Notes: generated by a model from the sequence alone, not told the origin. Positions 16,394-26,388 are shown, counted from the stretch's first letter. The stretch: DNA of 64,000 bases from Xenococcaceae cyanobacterium MO_167.B27 (GCA_030065935.1 JASJCP010000004.1:29959-93958), one strand, 5' to 3'. Program-made: numbers and translations.

Positions 16394-17116
16394 ATGAGTT
16401 ACCAGCGAGTTTTATTAAAACTGAGTGGTGAAGCTTTAATGGGGGATTTAGGTTATGGGATCGACCCTAAAGTTGTAGCAACCATCGCTCACGAAATAGC
16501 TGATGTGGTTCAAAGTGGTATCCAAACCGCGATCGTAGTTGGTGGTGGTAATATTTTTCGTGGAATGAAAGCCTCTGCTGCTGGTATGGATCGTGCAACC
16601 GCCGACTATATCGGGATGATTGCTACTGTCATGAATGCCATGACTTTACAGGATGCTTTAGAACGAATCAATATTCCTACTCGCGTCCAAACTGCGATCG
16701 CCATGCAAGAAGTTGCTGAACCTTACATCCGCCGTCGCGCCATTCGTCACCTGGAAAAGGGTCGAGTGGTTATCTTCGGTGCTGGTTCTGGTAATCCTTT
16801 CTTTACTACTGATACTACAGCAGCTTTACGAGCAGCAGAAATTGATGCGGAGGTGATTTTTAAGGCGACAAAGGTAGATGGAGTTTATGATTGTGACCCT
16901 CAAACAAACCCCCAAGCTCACCTTTATCAAAGCCTAACATACACTCATGTTCTGACTCACGATCTTAAAGTAATGGACAGTACAGCGATCGCATTATGTA
17001 AGGAAAATGACATCCCTATTGTTGTTTTTAATCTTTCTGTACAGGGTAATATTGTCCGTGCGACGAAAGGAGAACCTGTAGGAACTATTGTAGGAGGTTT
17101 CTGTGAAGTTAACTGA
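16394..17116 (+). CDS. pyrH: Uridylate kinase
   Basis: Hexameric UMP kinase that phosphorylates UMP to UDP for pyrimidine nucleotide supply. Diagnostic stretches: [13 protein letters not shown] at the N-terminus, [28 protein letters not shown] and [15 protein letters not shown]. The 240-aa length is standard. The stop overlaps the frr start by 14 bases, a conserved pyrH-frr arrangement that couples their translation. A standard ATG start is used. Confidence 0.97.
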   Translation: MSYQRVLLKLSGEALMGDLGYGIDPKVVATIAHEIADVVQSGIQTAIVVGGGNIFRGMKASAAGMDRATADYIGMIATVMNAMTLQDALERINIPTRVQTAIAMQEVAEPYIRRRAIRHLEKGRVVIFGAGSGNPFFTTDTTAALRAAEIDAEVIFKATKVDGVYDCDPQTNPQAHLYQSLTYTHVLTHDLKVMDSTAIALCKENDIPIVVFNLSVQGNIVRATKGEPVGTIVGGFCEVN

Positions 17117-17651
17117 AATTAAAGAACATATGCAAAAGACTATTGATGCAACTCAAAGGTCTTTTAACACTATTCGGACAGGACGAGCTAGCACATCTCT
17201 ATTAGATAGAGTAGTAGTGGAATATTACGGGACTGAAACGCCATTACAAGCCTTGGCGAACATTACAACCCCCGATTCAACCACTATTTCGATTCAGCCC
17301 TATGATAAAAGTAGTATGGCTCAGATTGAAAAAGCTATATCTATGTCCGATATTGGATTAACCCCCAACAATGATGGGACAACAATTCGCTTAAATATTC
17401 CTCCTTTAACTAAAGAACGACGTAAAGAACTGGTAAAAATAGCTAGTAAGCTAGCTGAAGAAGGCAAAGTAGGTATTCGTAATATCCGCCGTGATGCTGT
17501 TGAATCTGTAAGAAAGCAAGAGAAAAACAGCGATATTTCTGAAGATGAATCGCGAGACTTGCAAGATGAAATTCAAAAAATTACTAACGAATTTACTAAC
17601 AAAATTGACTCTCTTTTAGCTACAAAAGACAAAGAAATTACAACAGTCTAG
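17103..17651 (+). CDS. frr: Ribosome recycling factor
   Basis: Splits post-termination ribosomes together with EF-G. The 182-aa protein has the family landmarks [42 protein letters not shown] and IRNIRRDAV. It starts with GTG at 17103 inside the end of pyrH (14-base overlap), so its translation probably depends on ribosomes finishing pyrH. A terminator follows at 17684. Confidence 0.96.
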   Translation: MKLTEIKEHMQKTIDATQRSFNTIRTGRASTSLLDRVVVEYYGTETPLQALANITTPDSTTISIQPYDKSSMAQIEKAISMSDIGLTPNNDGTTIRLNIPPLTKERRKELVKIASKLAEEGKVGIRNIRRDAVESVRKQEKNSDISEDESRDLQDEIQKITNEFTNKIDSLLATKDKEITTV

Positions 17652-17683
17652 ATTATTACTAAACTCTTTAAAAATTATTTTTC

Positions 17684-17727
17684 AGGGATAAAAAAGTAGA
17701 ACCAAATCTATTTTTATTATCCCTTTA
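17684..17727 (+). terminator. Terminator of the pyrH-frr operon
   Basis: AGGGATAAAAAA (17684-17695) pairs with TTTTTATTATCCCT (17711-17724) with a small bulge, followed by T-rich sequence. It closes the pyrH-frr unit and separates it from the STAND ATPase gene. Confidence 0.6.
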
Positions 17728-17787
17728 TTTTTTATTACTAACTACTTCTTTATTTATATCATTCTACTTAAAAGAGATAATAAAATC

Positions 17788-20151
17788 ATGAATGTAGATC
17801 AAGCATTGTTATTAGTAGATCAACTAATTTCTACTAAAACCGAAAAATCCCTTAGTGATCTACAGTCTGCTATTTTAAGAAATGCTTGGCAAGGTAAAAA
17901 ATATGCCATCATAGCAGAGGAATATGGTTGTACAGAAGGACACGCTAAAGATATAGGCTGTTTATTATGGCAGCTTCTATCAGAAATCTTAGAAAAAAAA
18001 GTAACTAAAAATAATTTTCGTACCATTATTCAGCAACATTTTTTGACAAAAAATAATGATTGGCTACAATCATCTGATTTTTTAGGCAGACAAAATTCCC
18101 TTACTGAATTACAAAGTTTAGTTGCACAAAATCATAAAATAATTGTCATTCAAGGAAAAGGAGGAGTAGGTAAAACCACCCTCGCACAACATTTTCTGGC
18201 TGTGGGTAATTTTGATTTAACTTTAGAAGTTTTAATGGCGAAAGAAACTCACAATATTATTTCAGCAAAAACCTTAGTTGAAGAATGGTTTTATAAAGAT
18301 TTACAAGAAGAATCTGGTAAAGAATTTGCTGTTACTTTATCGCGATTGAAACGATATTTACAAACCAAATATGTAGGTATCTTAATTGATAATTTAGAGC
18401 CAGCTTTAGACAAAGATGGTAAATTTATTGTTCCTCATCGAGACTATGTTGAACTATTACGCATCTTATCAGATAAGACAGTCAAATCTGTGACTTTAAT
18501 TACCAGTCGCGATCGCCTATGTGAGGGAGATATTAACTTACAACATTATCGCCTATCAGGACTTAGTTTAACAGCATGGGAACAATATTTTAACTTACAT
18601 CAGCTAAAAACCAATTCTCCTTGTTTAGCTACAATTCATGGTATCTATGGTGGAAACGCTAAAGCTATGGGAATTATCTGCGGTAGTATTTGTGAAGACT
18701 TTAGTGGCAACATAGAATTATATTGGGAAGAAAATCATCACGATCCTTTAGCTGTAACTGGTTTAAAAAATTTAATTGCTAGTCAGTTTGAACGTCTCAA
18801 AAATCTAGATTATTCTGCTTATATTTTACTCTGTCGTTTAGGGTGCTATCGTTACCAAGATATACCTAAAATACCTCGTTCTGGTTTACTCTATCTTATA
18901 TCAGATTTAGAAAGTCAACATCATAGAAGAGTTATCGAATCATTACGCAATCGTTCCTTGATAGAATTTTCTCAAGGTAATTATTGGTTACATCCTGCAA
19001 TTCAAGCAGAGGCTATAGTAAGATTACAATCAGAAAATATTACTTTAAATCACTGTAACTCTGTCTCACAAACCCCCTGGCAACAAGTCAACTATAACAT
19101 TGCTAATTTTTATACCCAAAAAGTTGAGCAAATTAATCATATTCAAGATGGATTAACTGCATTAGAAGCTTATTACCATTATATTGCTATTGATAATTAT
19201 ACAGCAGCAGCCCAAGTTATTTTATATAGTCGTAATAACCAATGGGGACAATATTTAACTTTAGGTAGTTCTTTATATAGGTTAGGATTAATTCAGCCAT
19301 TACTTACTGCAATTACTCAAGTCATTGAGCGTATTCAAGATATAAAAGAGCGTAGTGAACTTAATAACATTTTAGGGGACTTATACTGGATTACAGGGAA
19401 AATTCATCAAGCTATCTTATGTCAAGAAGCAACTATTGCTGCTGTCAGTCAGCCCTTATATAATTTATCATTAGATGGACATTCTTTTTACTATTTCAAA
19501 ATGCTACAAGTTGACTCTCTATTGAGTCTTGGTTTATACAAAATAGATTTATGGGAATTATCAGAAGCAAGTAAACTGTTGCAACAAGTTATAGATTTAG
19601 CGCAACATACTAAACATCATTCTTGGTCAGAAAAAGCCTCCCTCTGTTTAGCTTTGATAGAATCTTATCAAGGAGAAACTTTAAAATCTGCTAAACTGGC
19701 TAATAGATTTTATCAGTTAATTGTTCATGAACAAAACAGTCAATATAATACTGGTCGCTTTGCTTATTTTATTCAGATACTAGGTCAAATTTTTCTCAAT
19801 CTCCATAATCATGATAAAGCAGAAGCAATTTTCAACAAAGCGATCGCATTTTCTCAAGAAAGTTACTATACTCAAATTAAGGCAAAATGTTTAATGGGGT
19901 TAGCAGCAGTTTATCGTAATAAGAATCAATTTGCTTTAGCCTGTTCTTGGAATCAAGAAGCAATTGATCTATTGGATAAAATAGGAGCAAAATGTGACCT
20001 TGCTACAGCATACTATCAATGGGGATTAACATTAATTGTTATGAAACAGCCAAAATTAGCTACACAAGCCTATAATCAGGCTATTCAATTATTTGAACAA
20101 ATACAAGCTCCTTTACAAGTAACCAAAGTCAAACAATATTTACTTCTATAA
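17788..20151 (+). CDS. STAND-type NB-ARC ATPase with N-terminal HTH (vMAP-like) and TPR-like C-terminus
   Basis: 787-aa signal-transducing ATPase. Residues 1-85 match the N-terminal helix-turn-helix found in vWA-MoxR-associated STAND proteins (SDLQSAILRNAWQGKKYAII, then KVTKNNFR). An NB-ARC module follows: FLGRQNSLTELQ, Walker A GKGGVGKTT (about 123-131), Walker B ILIDN (about 198-202) and VTLITSRDR. The C-terminal ~350 residues are helical and TPR-like (SLCLALIESYQGETLKSA, LAAVYRNKNQFALACSW). Such proteins switch on ATP binding and oligomerise. No effector domain is fused, so an effector in trans is expected; the next gene is the obvious candidate (inference). Confidence 0.85.
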   Translation: MNVDQALLLVDQLISTKTEKSLSDLQSAILRNAWQGKKYAIIAEEYGCTEGHAKDIGCLLWQLLSEILEKKVTKNNFRTIIQQHFLTKNNDWLQSSDFLGRQNSLTELQSLVAQNHKIIVIQGKGGVGKTTLAQHFLAVGNFDLTLEVLMAKETHNIISAKTLVEEWFYKDLQEESGKEFAVTLSRLKRYLQTKYVGILIDNLEPALDKDGKFIVPHRDYVELLRILSDKTVKSVTLITSRDRLCEGDINLQHYRLSGLSLTAWEQYFNLHQLKTNSPCLATIHGIYGGNAKAMGIICGSICEDFSGNIELYWEENHHDPLAVTGLKNLIASQFERLKNLDYSAYILLCRLGCYRYQDIPKIPRSGLLYLISDLESQHHRRVIESLRNRSLIEFSQGNYWLHPAIQAEAIVRLQSENITLNHCNSVSQTPWQQVNYNIANFYTQKVEQINHIQDGLTALEAYYHYIAIDNYTAAAQVILYSRNNQWGQYLTLGSSLYRLGLIQPLLTAITQVIERIQDIKERSELNNILGDLYWITGKIHQAILCQEATIAAVSQPLYNLSLDGHSFYYFKMLQVDSLLSLGLYKIDLWELSEASKLLQQVIDLAQHTKHHSWSEKASLCLALIESYQGETLKSAKLANRFYQLIVHEQNSQYNTGRFAYFIQILGQIFLNLHNHDKAEAIFNKAIAFSQESYYTQIKAKCLMGLAAVYRNKNQFALACSWNQEAIDLLDKIGAKCDLATAYYQWGLTLIVMKQPKLATQAYNQAIQLFEQIQAPLQVTKVKQYLLL

Positions 20152-20308
20152 ATTTATTTTAAGTAAGCCCAATAAAACAAATCCACAATGTTAACAATTT
20201 TAAGTTACTTCAAACCATTAATTCATAAATTCCCCCTAAGCTCCCACTAACCATCTTATCCAGTTAACTTTATTAATATCGTTTTAGATTTAGCATATAT
20301 TTAATATC

Positions 20309-21934
20309 TTGGTGAATTCTATCAATCTCAATTTCTACGACAAGTTACACACAACCTATAAATATCTTAGCAAAAGGTCAACTATAGAACCAAGCTATCA
20401 AACATTAATTAATGAATTAGAGACACTTTTAGAAAATTGGCGACAAACCCCTATTAAAATCACAATTATTGGTCATTGTGAAATCCTCATTGAACAAATC
20501 AAAACTTTAAAAGAAAGTAATTTTAAATCTCACTCTTTATGGGAATTGAAGACTGCTACTCTACCTAATAATCTTGAAAAAATTGTACGTAATTGCGATC
20601 TATTATGTCTTGTCAATGATGGCTCAAAACCAGTATCAGACAGCGAACATAAATTAATTACCAAAGCAGTTACATCTAATGTTGTTAGTTATTGTCTTAT
20701 TCTAACTGATAGCACCACTTTATCAGCAAGCTCTGAAGTAGAAGTAGCAGCATCAAACACTTTACTAAGTTGTAATCAACTAACAAGTTATTTATTTCCC
20801 AGAGATTTATTAGAAAAAATAGATTTATTAACTTCCCAAGAATTGAGGGAATATCATAATTTTTTGGATTCGATTTTAGATACCACTCTTATTAACACAG
20901 AAAAAAAATTTCAAGAACAATGCTGTAATCTTATTCACCGCTATTTTGAACAAAATAAGAATCAAGAATGGTTACAATTTCAACAGTACAAGAAAATATT
21001 TTTTTCTAATCAGCGTGCTGATAAATTTAAGCAGCAACTTAACAAATCATGTAATAAACTCAATCAAATCATTCACCATACTTTCAAAACAATTAAGCAA
21101 GAAATTAATCAAAGTAAAATTGAATTAATTAATCCTTTTATGTACGATACAATGATGTATCGAGTACAAGCAGCAATTGAAAACTCTTCGGTTATTCAAT
21201 ACCAAGAAAAAAATCAAACTTATCTATCTCTGGTTGTTAAATATCAAGACTACAACCAATCAATTCATTCTTACGTCATGGAATTATGTCAACACGAAAT
21301 AGATTCATGGTTAGAAAAGCAGTGGAGCAAAATAGATAATGCTGATGGACAAGGAATGCTTAATGAATTAATCAAAAATATTAATCAAGAATTAGAATTT
21401 ATTACTCCTTTATCTTCCAACGTAACTATATCTAAAATCCCCAAGAAATTTGAGTTTGAAATTTCCGATTATGTAACTCTATCTATACTAGAAGAAAATA
21501 ATCAAATTTTATTCGATTATCACTATACTCAAAGTACTTGGTTTAGATTAATATTAATATTTATAATAGTCTTATGTGCTTATCAGTTATTTGGTAGAGC
21601 CTTTGGTTTTGTTATCTTATTTTTTCAACTAATTAATTGGTTTACTGGACGAGATATAAAAACTGTTAAGCTCAAAAAACAAACCAAAGAACTTAAACGT
21701 ATCATGGACAACAAATGTCAATTTTTAGTCAAATTTGTTGCCGACAAATTCTTGCAAAACTTATTATACTATTTAGAACAGGAATCTCAACAATACCAAA
21801 AAGAAATTAGTTTTATTATCAAGCAAGTAGAACCAGAATTAGAAGAACTCACGCAAAAAATGGAGCAACATAAAGAATATATAGATATTCTTAAAGAAGA
21901 CCATACTAAAGTAATGCAAATTTTACAAGATTAG
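20309..21934 (+). CDS. Dynamin-like membrane protein with a degenerate GTPase domain
   Basis: 541-aa protein, GTG start. Residues 50-165 follow the order of a dynamin G domain (beta strand KITIIGHC, then CDLLCLVNDGSKPVSDSEH, then SYCLILTD), but the P-loop GxxxxGKS and DTPG are absent. A long helical region follows, then a membrane hairpin at about 411-445 (WFRLILIFIIVLCAY and FGFVILFFQLINWF) and a C-terminal coiled coil (EPELEELTQKMEQHKEYID). This matches bacterial dynamin-like topology without nucleotide binding. It lies 157 bases downstream of the STAND gene on the same strand. The resemblance is structural reasoning, not a database hit. Confidence 0.55.
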   Translation: MVNSINLNFYDKLHTTYKYLSKRSTIEPSYQTLINELETLLENWRQTPIKITIIGHCEILIEQIKTLKESNFKSHSLWELKTATLPNNLEKIVRNCDLLCLVNDGSKPVSDSEHKLITKAVTSNVVSYCLILTDSTTLSASSEVEVAASNTLLSCNQLTSYLFPRDLLEKIDLLTSQELREYHNFLDSILDTTLINTEKKFQEQCCNLIHRYFEQNKNQEWLQFQQYKKIFFSNQRADKFKQQLNKSCNKLNQIIHHTFKTIKQEINQSKIELINPFMYDTMMYRVQAAIENSSVIQYQEKNQTYLSLVVKYQDYNQSIHSYVMELCQHEIDSWLEKQWSKIDNADGQGMLNELIKNINQELEFITPLSSNVTISKIPKKFEFEISDYVTLSILEENNQILFDYHYTQSTWFRLILIFIIVLCAYQLFGRAFGFVILFFQLINWFTGRDIKTVKLKKQTKELKRIMDNKCQFLVKFVADKFLQNLLYYLEQESQQYQKEISFIIKQVEPELEELTQKMEQHKEYIDILKEDHTKVMQILQD

Positions 21935-21941
21935 GAATTTA

Positions 21942-22961
21942 CTAAATTTTTTGACATAACAACAAGCCAAACCAATGTTTATTGTCCGTATAAGTTGCAT
22001 TTACCTTTAAGCCTTTACTTGCTAAATAAACTGATTTTTCTTGAAGGTTAAACTTACGAGAAATTTCGGTTAAGATTTTTTCTCCTTCCTTAAATTCAAT
22101 TATCAGATCTAGTGCTGCTAATTTAACATTATGGGAACTCTGACAAATTAAATACATTTCAATTTGATTTTCCGACTGATTATAAATAGCATGATGTTCA
22201 AATAAACTCAAATCGAAATCCCCATCAAACCGCCAATTAAGATGCTGTAAAATATTCAGATTAAAAGCGGAGGTAATTCCTTGACTGTCATTATAAGCAG
22301 CTTCTAAAACTGGGATAGATTTCTGTAAGTCAACCCCTAATAAAAAATAATCTCCCACACTTAACGAATTAGTAATTAACTCAATAAAGCGATCGCATTC
22401 TGACGGATTAAAATTACCAATAGTACTACCTAAAAATAAACAGATTCTTTGTGATAAAGCGGAATAACTTAGCTTACTCAAAGCTTGTTGATAAGTAGCC
22501 ACTTTTCCTGTAATCTTTAAAGTAGGATATTTAGTCAACAAACTATTAGCACTTTCTTGGAGAATTCCGCCACTAACATCAATAGGAGTATAGTATAAAG
22601 GGTAATCTAAATTTTGGTAAGCATCCAAGAGTAACTGAGTTTTTGTGGCACTACCACTACCCAACTCAACAATTTCTACCTTACCCGTAATTTTAGCAAT
22701 TTCCTGACCAGATTTTTTTAGGATAGATGCTTCAGTTCGAGTCGGATAATATTCTGGTAACTCACAAATCTTTTCAAATAATTGAGAACCCTCATGATCG
22801 TAAAAATAACGAGGAGAAATAGTTTTACATTCCTGAGTCAAACCCTCAATGATATCTTTACCATCATCTTCAGCAATATTATTGTCTAGTAAATATTCTA
22901 ATTGTAATCTGTGATTGTTTAAAGCTTCATTGGGATTTTGCTCTTGAAAAAAAGTAGACAT
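21942..22961 (-). CDS. egtD: L-histidine N-alpha-methyltransferase
   Basis: SAM-dependent enzyme that trimethylates histidine to hercynine, the first step to ergothioneine. It shows the EgtD family segments SPRYFYDHEGSQLFEKICEL, PEYYPTRTEASIL and IVELGSGSATKTQLLLDA, with a late FNLQEKSVYL. 339 aa is slightly longer than average. The usual EgtB partner is not adjacent, so the gene is separated from its pathway here. It converges on the dynamin-like gene with only seven bases between them. Confidence 0.88.
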   Translation of the reverse strand: MSTFFQEQNPNEALNNHRLQLEYLLDNNIAEDDGKDIIEGLTQECKTISPRYFYDHEGSQLFEKICELPEYYPTRTEASILKKSGQEIAKITGKVEIVELGSGSATKTQLLLDAYQNLDYPLYYTPIDVSGGILQESANSLLTKYPTLKITGKVATYQQALSKLSYSALSQRICLFLGSTIGNFNPSECDRFIELITNSLSVGDYFLLGVDLQKSIPVLEAAYNDSQGITSAFNLNILQHLNWRFDGDFDLSLFEHHAIYNQSENQIEMYLICQSSHNVKLAALDLIIEFKEGEKILTEISRKFNLQEKSVYLASKGLKVNATYTDNKHWFGLLLCQKI

Positions 22962-23291
22962 TCCCTCTCCAATTAAATTTACTATTTTTCCTTACCAATC
23001 AAATTTTAACAATATAATGACTAATATTACTTGAGTTTGTGATTAAAACAGGTGTTAATTTCCGAAGCTCCCTTATTGTTTTTGTCTAATACATCTTCTC
23101 TATTTATTTGTCAATTATCTATCTCAAGAAAAAAGCCAAACGATATAAATATAGGATTTCTCGTACTTATAAGATACATCTTGTATTAGAGTAGCTAGAA
23201 CATCAGCAATAATCTAGCTATCAACAATCAAAAATTCACAAAAACTAGAGGAGTTAAACTGTACTCATGCCAAAGATAACCGCTATAAAGA

Positions 23292-24140
23292 TTAAACCAA
23301 ATAATGAGCATGATGACGAATATGATCTTCCATAAAACTAGCCATCATAAAATAGCTATGATCGTAGCCTTCCTGAAATCTTAAAGTCAACTCTTGACCA
23401 GATTCTTGACAAGCCAATTCAAAATTTTCAGGTAATAATTGTTGTTGATGATAAAAAGTATCTGCCGTTCCCTGATCGATTAAAATTGAATAATCTAAAG
23501 TATTTTCTTTAACTAATTCACTAGCATCATAACTGCGCCAGAGCTTCTTATCTGCTCCCAAATAAGCAGTAAAAGCTTTTTTTCCCCAAGGACAACTCAT
23601 GGGTGCAGCAATAGGCGCAAAAGCTGATACAGATTGATATTGATCGGGGTTTTTTAAGGCACAAATTAAAGCTCCATGTCCTCCCATAGAATGCCCAAAA
23701 ATTCCTTGTTTTTCAGGAATTACCGCAAAGTTATTGATAATTATTTGAGGTAACTCCTGAGTTATATAACTATACATCTGATAATGTTTTTGCCAAGGTT
23801 GAGTAACTGCATCAACATAAAAACCTGCACCACTTCCTAAATCCCAAATTTCATTTTCTCCCACAATCCCCGTATCACGAGGCGATGTATCGGGAGCAAC
23901 TAACATTAAACCATAATATGCTGCATATTTTTGCGCTCCGGCTTTAACAATAAAGTTTTCTTCCGTACAAGTTAAACCTGATAAATAGTAGAGAATTGGT
24001 ACAGGTTTATTGGCTGCTTGGGGTGGAAGATAAACAGCAAAATTCATGTTGCTATTACAGACTTGAGAGTAATGGGAATAGTAAGCAACAGTTCCATTAA
24101 AACAAAGATGTTCAGATTTCAGTTGAAGATTACTAGACAT
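23292..24140 (-). CDS. fghA: S-formylglutathione hydrolase
   Basis: Serine hydrolase that releases formate and glutathione from S-formylglutathione in formaldehyde detoxification. It shows the esterase D family segments YLSGLTCTEENF, APDTSPRDT, the nucleophile elbow GHSMGGHGA, and LIDQGTADTFY and GYDHSYF with the acid and His residues. ATG at 24140 gives the standard ~282 aa; an upstream in-frame start at 24173 adds an unneeded hydrophobic leader. The adhC-type dehydrogenase partner is not in the window. Confidence 0.92.
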   Translation of the reverse strand: MSSNLQLKSEHLCFNGTVAYYSHYSQVCNSNMNFAVYLPPQAANKPVPILYYLSGLTCTEENFIVKAGAQKYAAYYGLMLVAPDTSPRDTGIVGENEIWDLGSGAGFYVDAVTQPWQKHYQMYSYITQELPQIIINNFAVIPEKQGIFGHSMGGHGALICALKNPDQYQSVSAFAPIAAPMSCPWGKKAFTAYLGADKKLWRSYDASELVKENTLDYSILIDQGTADTFYHQQQLLPENFELACQESGQELTLRFQEGYDHSYFMMASFMEDHIRHHAHYLV

Positions 24141-24173
24141 AATAATTAAGTAGTAGGACACAAATAAAGTCAA

Positions 24174-24898
24174 TCTGTTGAGGGGTTAGTAGTATCCGCA
24201 ATTCATGAATTACCCTACAGTAGTAAAGGCAAAGGCTGAATCTTGACACTTTTTAATATAGTTAAATACTTAGACAAAATTATTTACACATTTTCCTTAC
24301 GGTGTGACCTATTACCTATAATAATTTCGCTCTTTCTAATTTTTAGATGATATTAGTAATTAGTACCTAGTAATAAGTAATTTCTCATTACCTATTACCC
24401 GTCGTAATTTATTTTGTACAGATACTTATTTTGATTTTCCCTCCCTACCCACTTATGATTTGTGGTTAATTATTAAAAGACTCTTAATATAATTTCTTCA
24501 GAAATAACTTACACTCCATTAATAAATGTTTCCCAGAACAATGCTCAATGGTGACAGCTTACCCTATTGGTGTTTTTATTATTCAGAATTTCTGTAAATT
24601 ATGAACCAATATAGTCAAAAGATCCATGATACAATAGTTTTACCACAGCTAAAAAATCTTCAAGTAAGAAAGCATGGCTAGATACCAAAGCCAGTAAGAC
24701 AATACATCACCCTAACTTGCTTATCTCAAACATCGTAAACTCTGGGTAGGCAATTACCTAAGAAACAGTACAAATAGTATTCTACACTACTGTTTTAAGT
24801 GATTTACTGCCAAAACCAAGCTATTTAGCTAAATTAGCAGGGGTTGCAAAAACCCTCAAAGCTAAAAATATATTTCATCTACTATTGGAACTAAACTT
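24174..24898. other. 725-base intergenic region upstream of gltA
   Basis: Divergent spacer between fghA and gltA. It is AT-rich and contains a degenerate TAGTAATNAG short repeat near 24340-24410 and a small GGGTTGCAAAAACCC hairpin near 24840. No open frame with a credible start or composition was found. The long leader suggests complex control of gltA, but I recognise no specific operator. Confidence 0.4.
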
Positions 24899-26044
24899 AT
24901 GACAACTGCATTCTGTGAATATAGACCAGGTTTAGAAGGTATCCCTGTTACCAAGTCCAGCATTAGTTATGTCAATGGTGAAGAGGGAATTTTAGAGTAT
25001 CGTGGTATCAGAATCGAAGAACTAGCAGCCAAAAGTAGTTTTTTGGAGATAGTATATTTACTCATTTGGAATACTTTACCCAGTGAGATACAACTCAAAG
25101 AATTTGAGAATGATATCTTATACCATCGACGCATCAAGTATCATATTCGGGATATGATGAAGTGCTTTCCCGGAACAGGACATCCGATGGATGCTCTACA
25201 GACTTCCGCAGCAGCCCTTGGTTTATTCTATTCTCGCCGAGCTTTAGATGATCCAGAATATATTAGAAAAGCAGTAGTTCGCTTGCTGGCAAAAATTCCT
25301 ACCATGATCGCAGCTTTTCATCAAATGCGGAAAGGAAACGACCCCATCCAACCCAATGATGATCTGCACTACGCTGCTAACTTTCTCTATATGTTAACAG
25401 AAAGAAAACCTCATCCTATAGCAGCAAGAGTTTTTGATGTTTCTTTAATGCTTCATGCAGAACATACAGTAAATGCTTCCACATTTTCCGCGATGGTGAC
25501 AGCTTCCACTCTCACAGACCCCTATGGCGTAGTTGCTTCTGCTGTGGGTACTCTAGCAGGACCCCTTCATGGTGGTGCGAATGAAGAAGTTTTATCTATG
25601 CTAGAAGAAATTGGCTCTATAAGAAACGTTCGTCCTTATGTGGAAGAACGCATCGCTAGAAAAGAAAAAATTATGGGGTTTGGACATCGAGTTTATAAAG
25701 TTAAAGACCCCAGAGCCGTAATCCTACAAAACTTAGCAGAACAGTTATTTCAAGAAACAGGAAACGACCCCTACTACGATATTGCCCTAGAATTGGAAAA
25801 AGTAGTAGAAGACAAATTAGGCGCAAAAGGTATTTATCCTAATGTAGATTTTTACTCTGGTTTAGTTTATAAAAAATTAGGCATTCCTAGTGACCTATTT
25901 ACCCCGATTTTTACCATCGCTCGTGCTGCTGGTTGGTTAGCTCACTGGAAAGAACAACTAGCAACAAACCGTATCTTTCGTCCAACTCAGGTATATACAG
26001 GAAAACACGATCAACCTTATATTCCTATCGAAGAAAGAACGTGA
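24899..26044 (+). CDS. gltA: Citrate synthase
   Basis: Condenses acetyl-CoA and oxaloacetate, the entry to the incomplete or modified cyanobacterial TCA cycle and to 2-oxoglutarate for nitrogen assimilation. Type II small-subunit form of 381 aa with catalytic and substrate segments MLHAEHTVNASTF, GPLHGGANEEVL, IMGFGHRVYK and NVDFYSG. The ATG fits the family start. The C-terminus is full length, and its TGA coincides with the first bases of a decayed TnpB element. Confidence 0.96.
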   Translation: MTTAFCEYRPGLEGIPVTKSSISYVNGEEGILEYRGIRIEELAAKSSFLEIVYLLIWNTLPSEIQLKEFENDILYHRRIKYHIRDMMKCFPGTGHPMDALQTSAAALGLFYSRRALDDPEYIRKAVVRLLAKIPTMIAAFHQMRKGNDPIQPNDDLHYAANFLYMLTERKPHPIAARVFDVSLMLHAEHTVNASTFSAMVTASTLTDPYGVVASAVGTLAGPLHGGANEEVLSMLEEIGSIRNVRPYVEERIARKEKIMGFGHRVYKVKDPRAVILQNLAEQLFQETGNDPYYDIALELEKVVEDKLGAKGIYPNVDFYSGLVYKKLGIPSDLFTPIFTIARAAGWLAHWKEQLATNRIFRPTQVYTGKHDQPYIPIEERT

Positions 26045-26220
26045 ACTACCCGCGTTCTTATCGCGAGCTTCTAGCTTCCCTGAAGTTGTTTGACTTCAAC
26101 AGCGTGATTGGATATGCTCTCTAGCCGAGAGCATCCCTCACGCTCAATCGGGGATTGCCTCAACAGCGCGGTTGGATATGCTCTCTAACCGAGAGCATCC
26201 CCCGCGCTCAAAACAGACTT
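26042..26220 (-). repeat. Decayed TnpB-element 3' region: right end plus two tandem stem-loops
   Basis: On the minus strand the outer end reads AGAAGCTCGCG...CGCGGGTAGTTCAC, whose + strand TGA is the gltA stop. Inside are two tandem stem-loops offset by 64 bases. Outer stem AGCGTGA/TCACGCT (26101-26144) becomes AGCGCGG/CCGCGCT (26165-26218) in the second unit; the inner stem ATGCTCTC/GAGAGCAT is the same. Two base pairs have changed on both sides, which argues for selection on RNA or DNA folding. The location between a tnpB fragment and its right end suggests a guide-RNA-like region (inference). Confidence 0.55.
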
Positions 26221-26224
26221 GCGT

Positions 26225-26388
26225 CCACTCCTTGGTCTTACATCCCTGTATCCTTATATGTTTGGTTGCACAGATTCAAGGCATAATTCCACCACCATCT
26301 TGCACAGCCCATGACTTGACGCACGTTTTTGGGACTGTGAGGATGTGGGATAGATTCTGACTTTGATTGCTTTGTGCAATGCTTTCAC
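26225..26388 (-). pseudogene. TnpB N-terminal fragment, frameshifted
   Basis: The minus strand encodes a typical TnpB N-terminus in two frames: KALHKAIKVRIYPT from a GTG at 26388, then after a frameshift RQVMGCARWWWNYALNLCNQ ending in a stop. The RuvC and zinc-ribbon parts are missing. Together with the hairpins and right end at 26042-26220 this is an internally deleted IS200/IS605-family element inserted at the end of gltA. Confidence 0.65.

Noticed and set aside
23267..23335. 22-codon ORF after AGAGGAG, overlapping the end of fghA
   Set aside because: The Shine-Dalgarno is 14 bases from the ATG, the product is tiny and runs into the convergent fghA gene; more likely chance.
26101..26218. 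CRISPR array or type III antitoxin repeat
   Set aside because: Only two units, no spacers of constant length, no Cas or ToxN-like gene next to it; position fits transposon debris.
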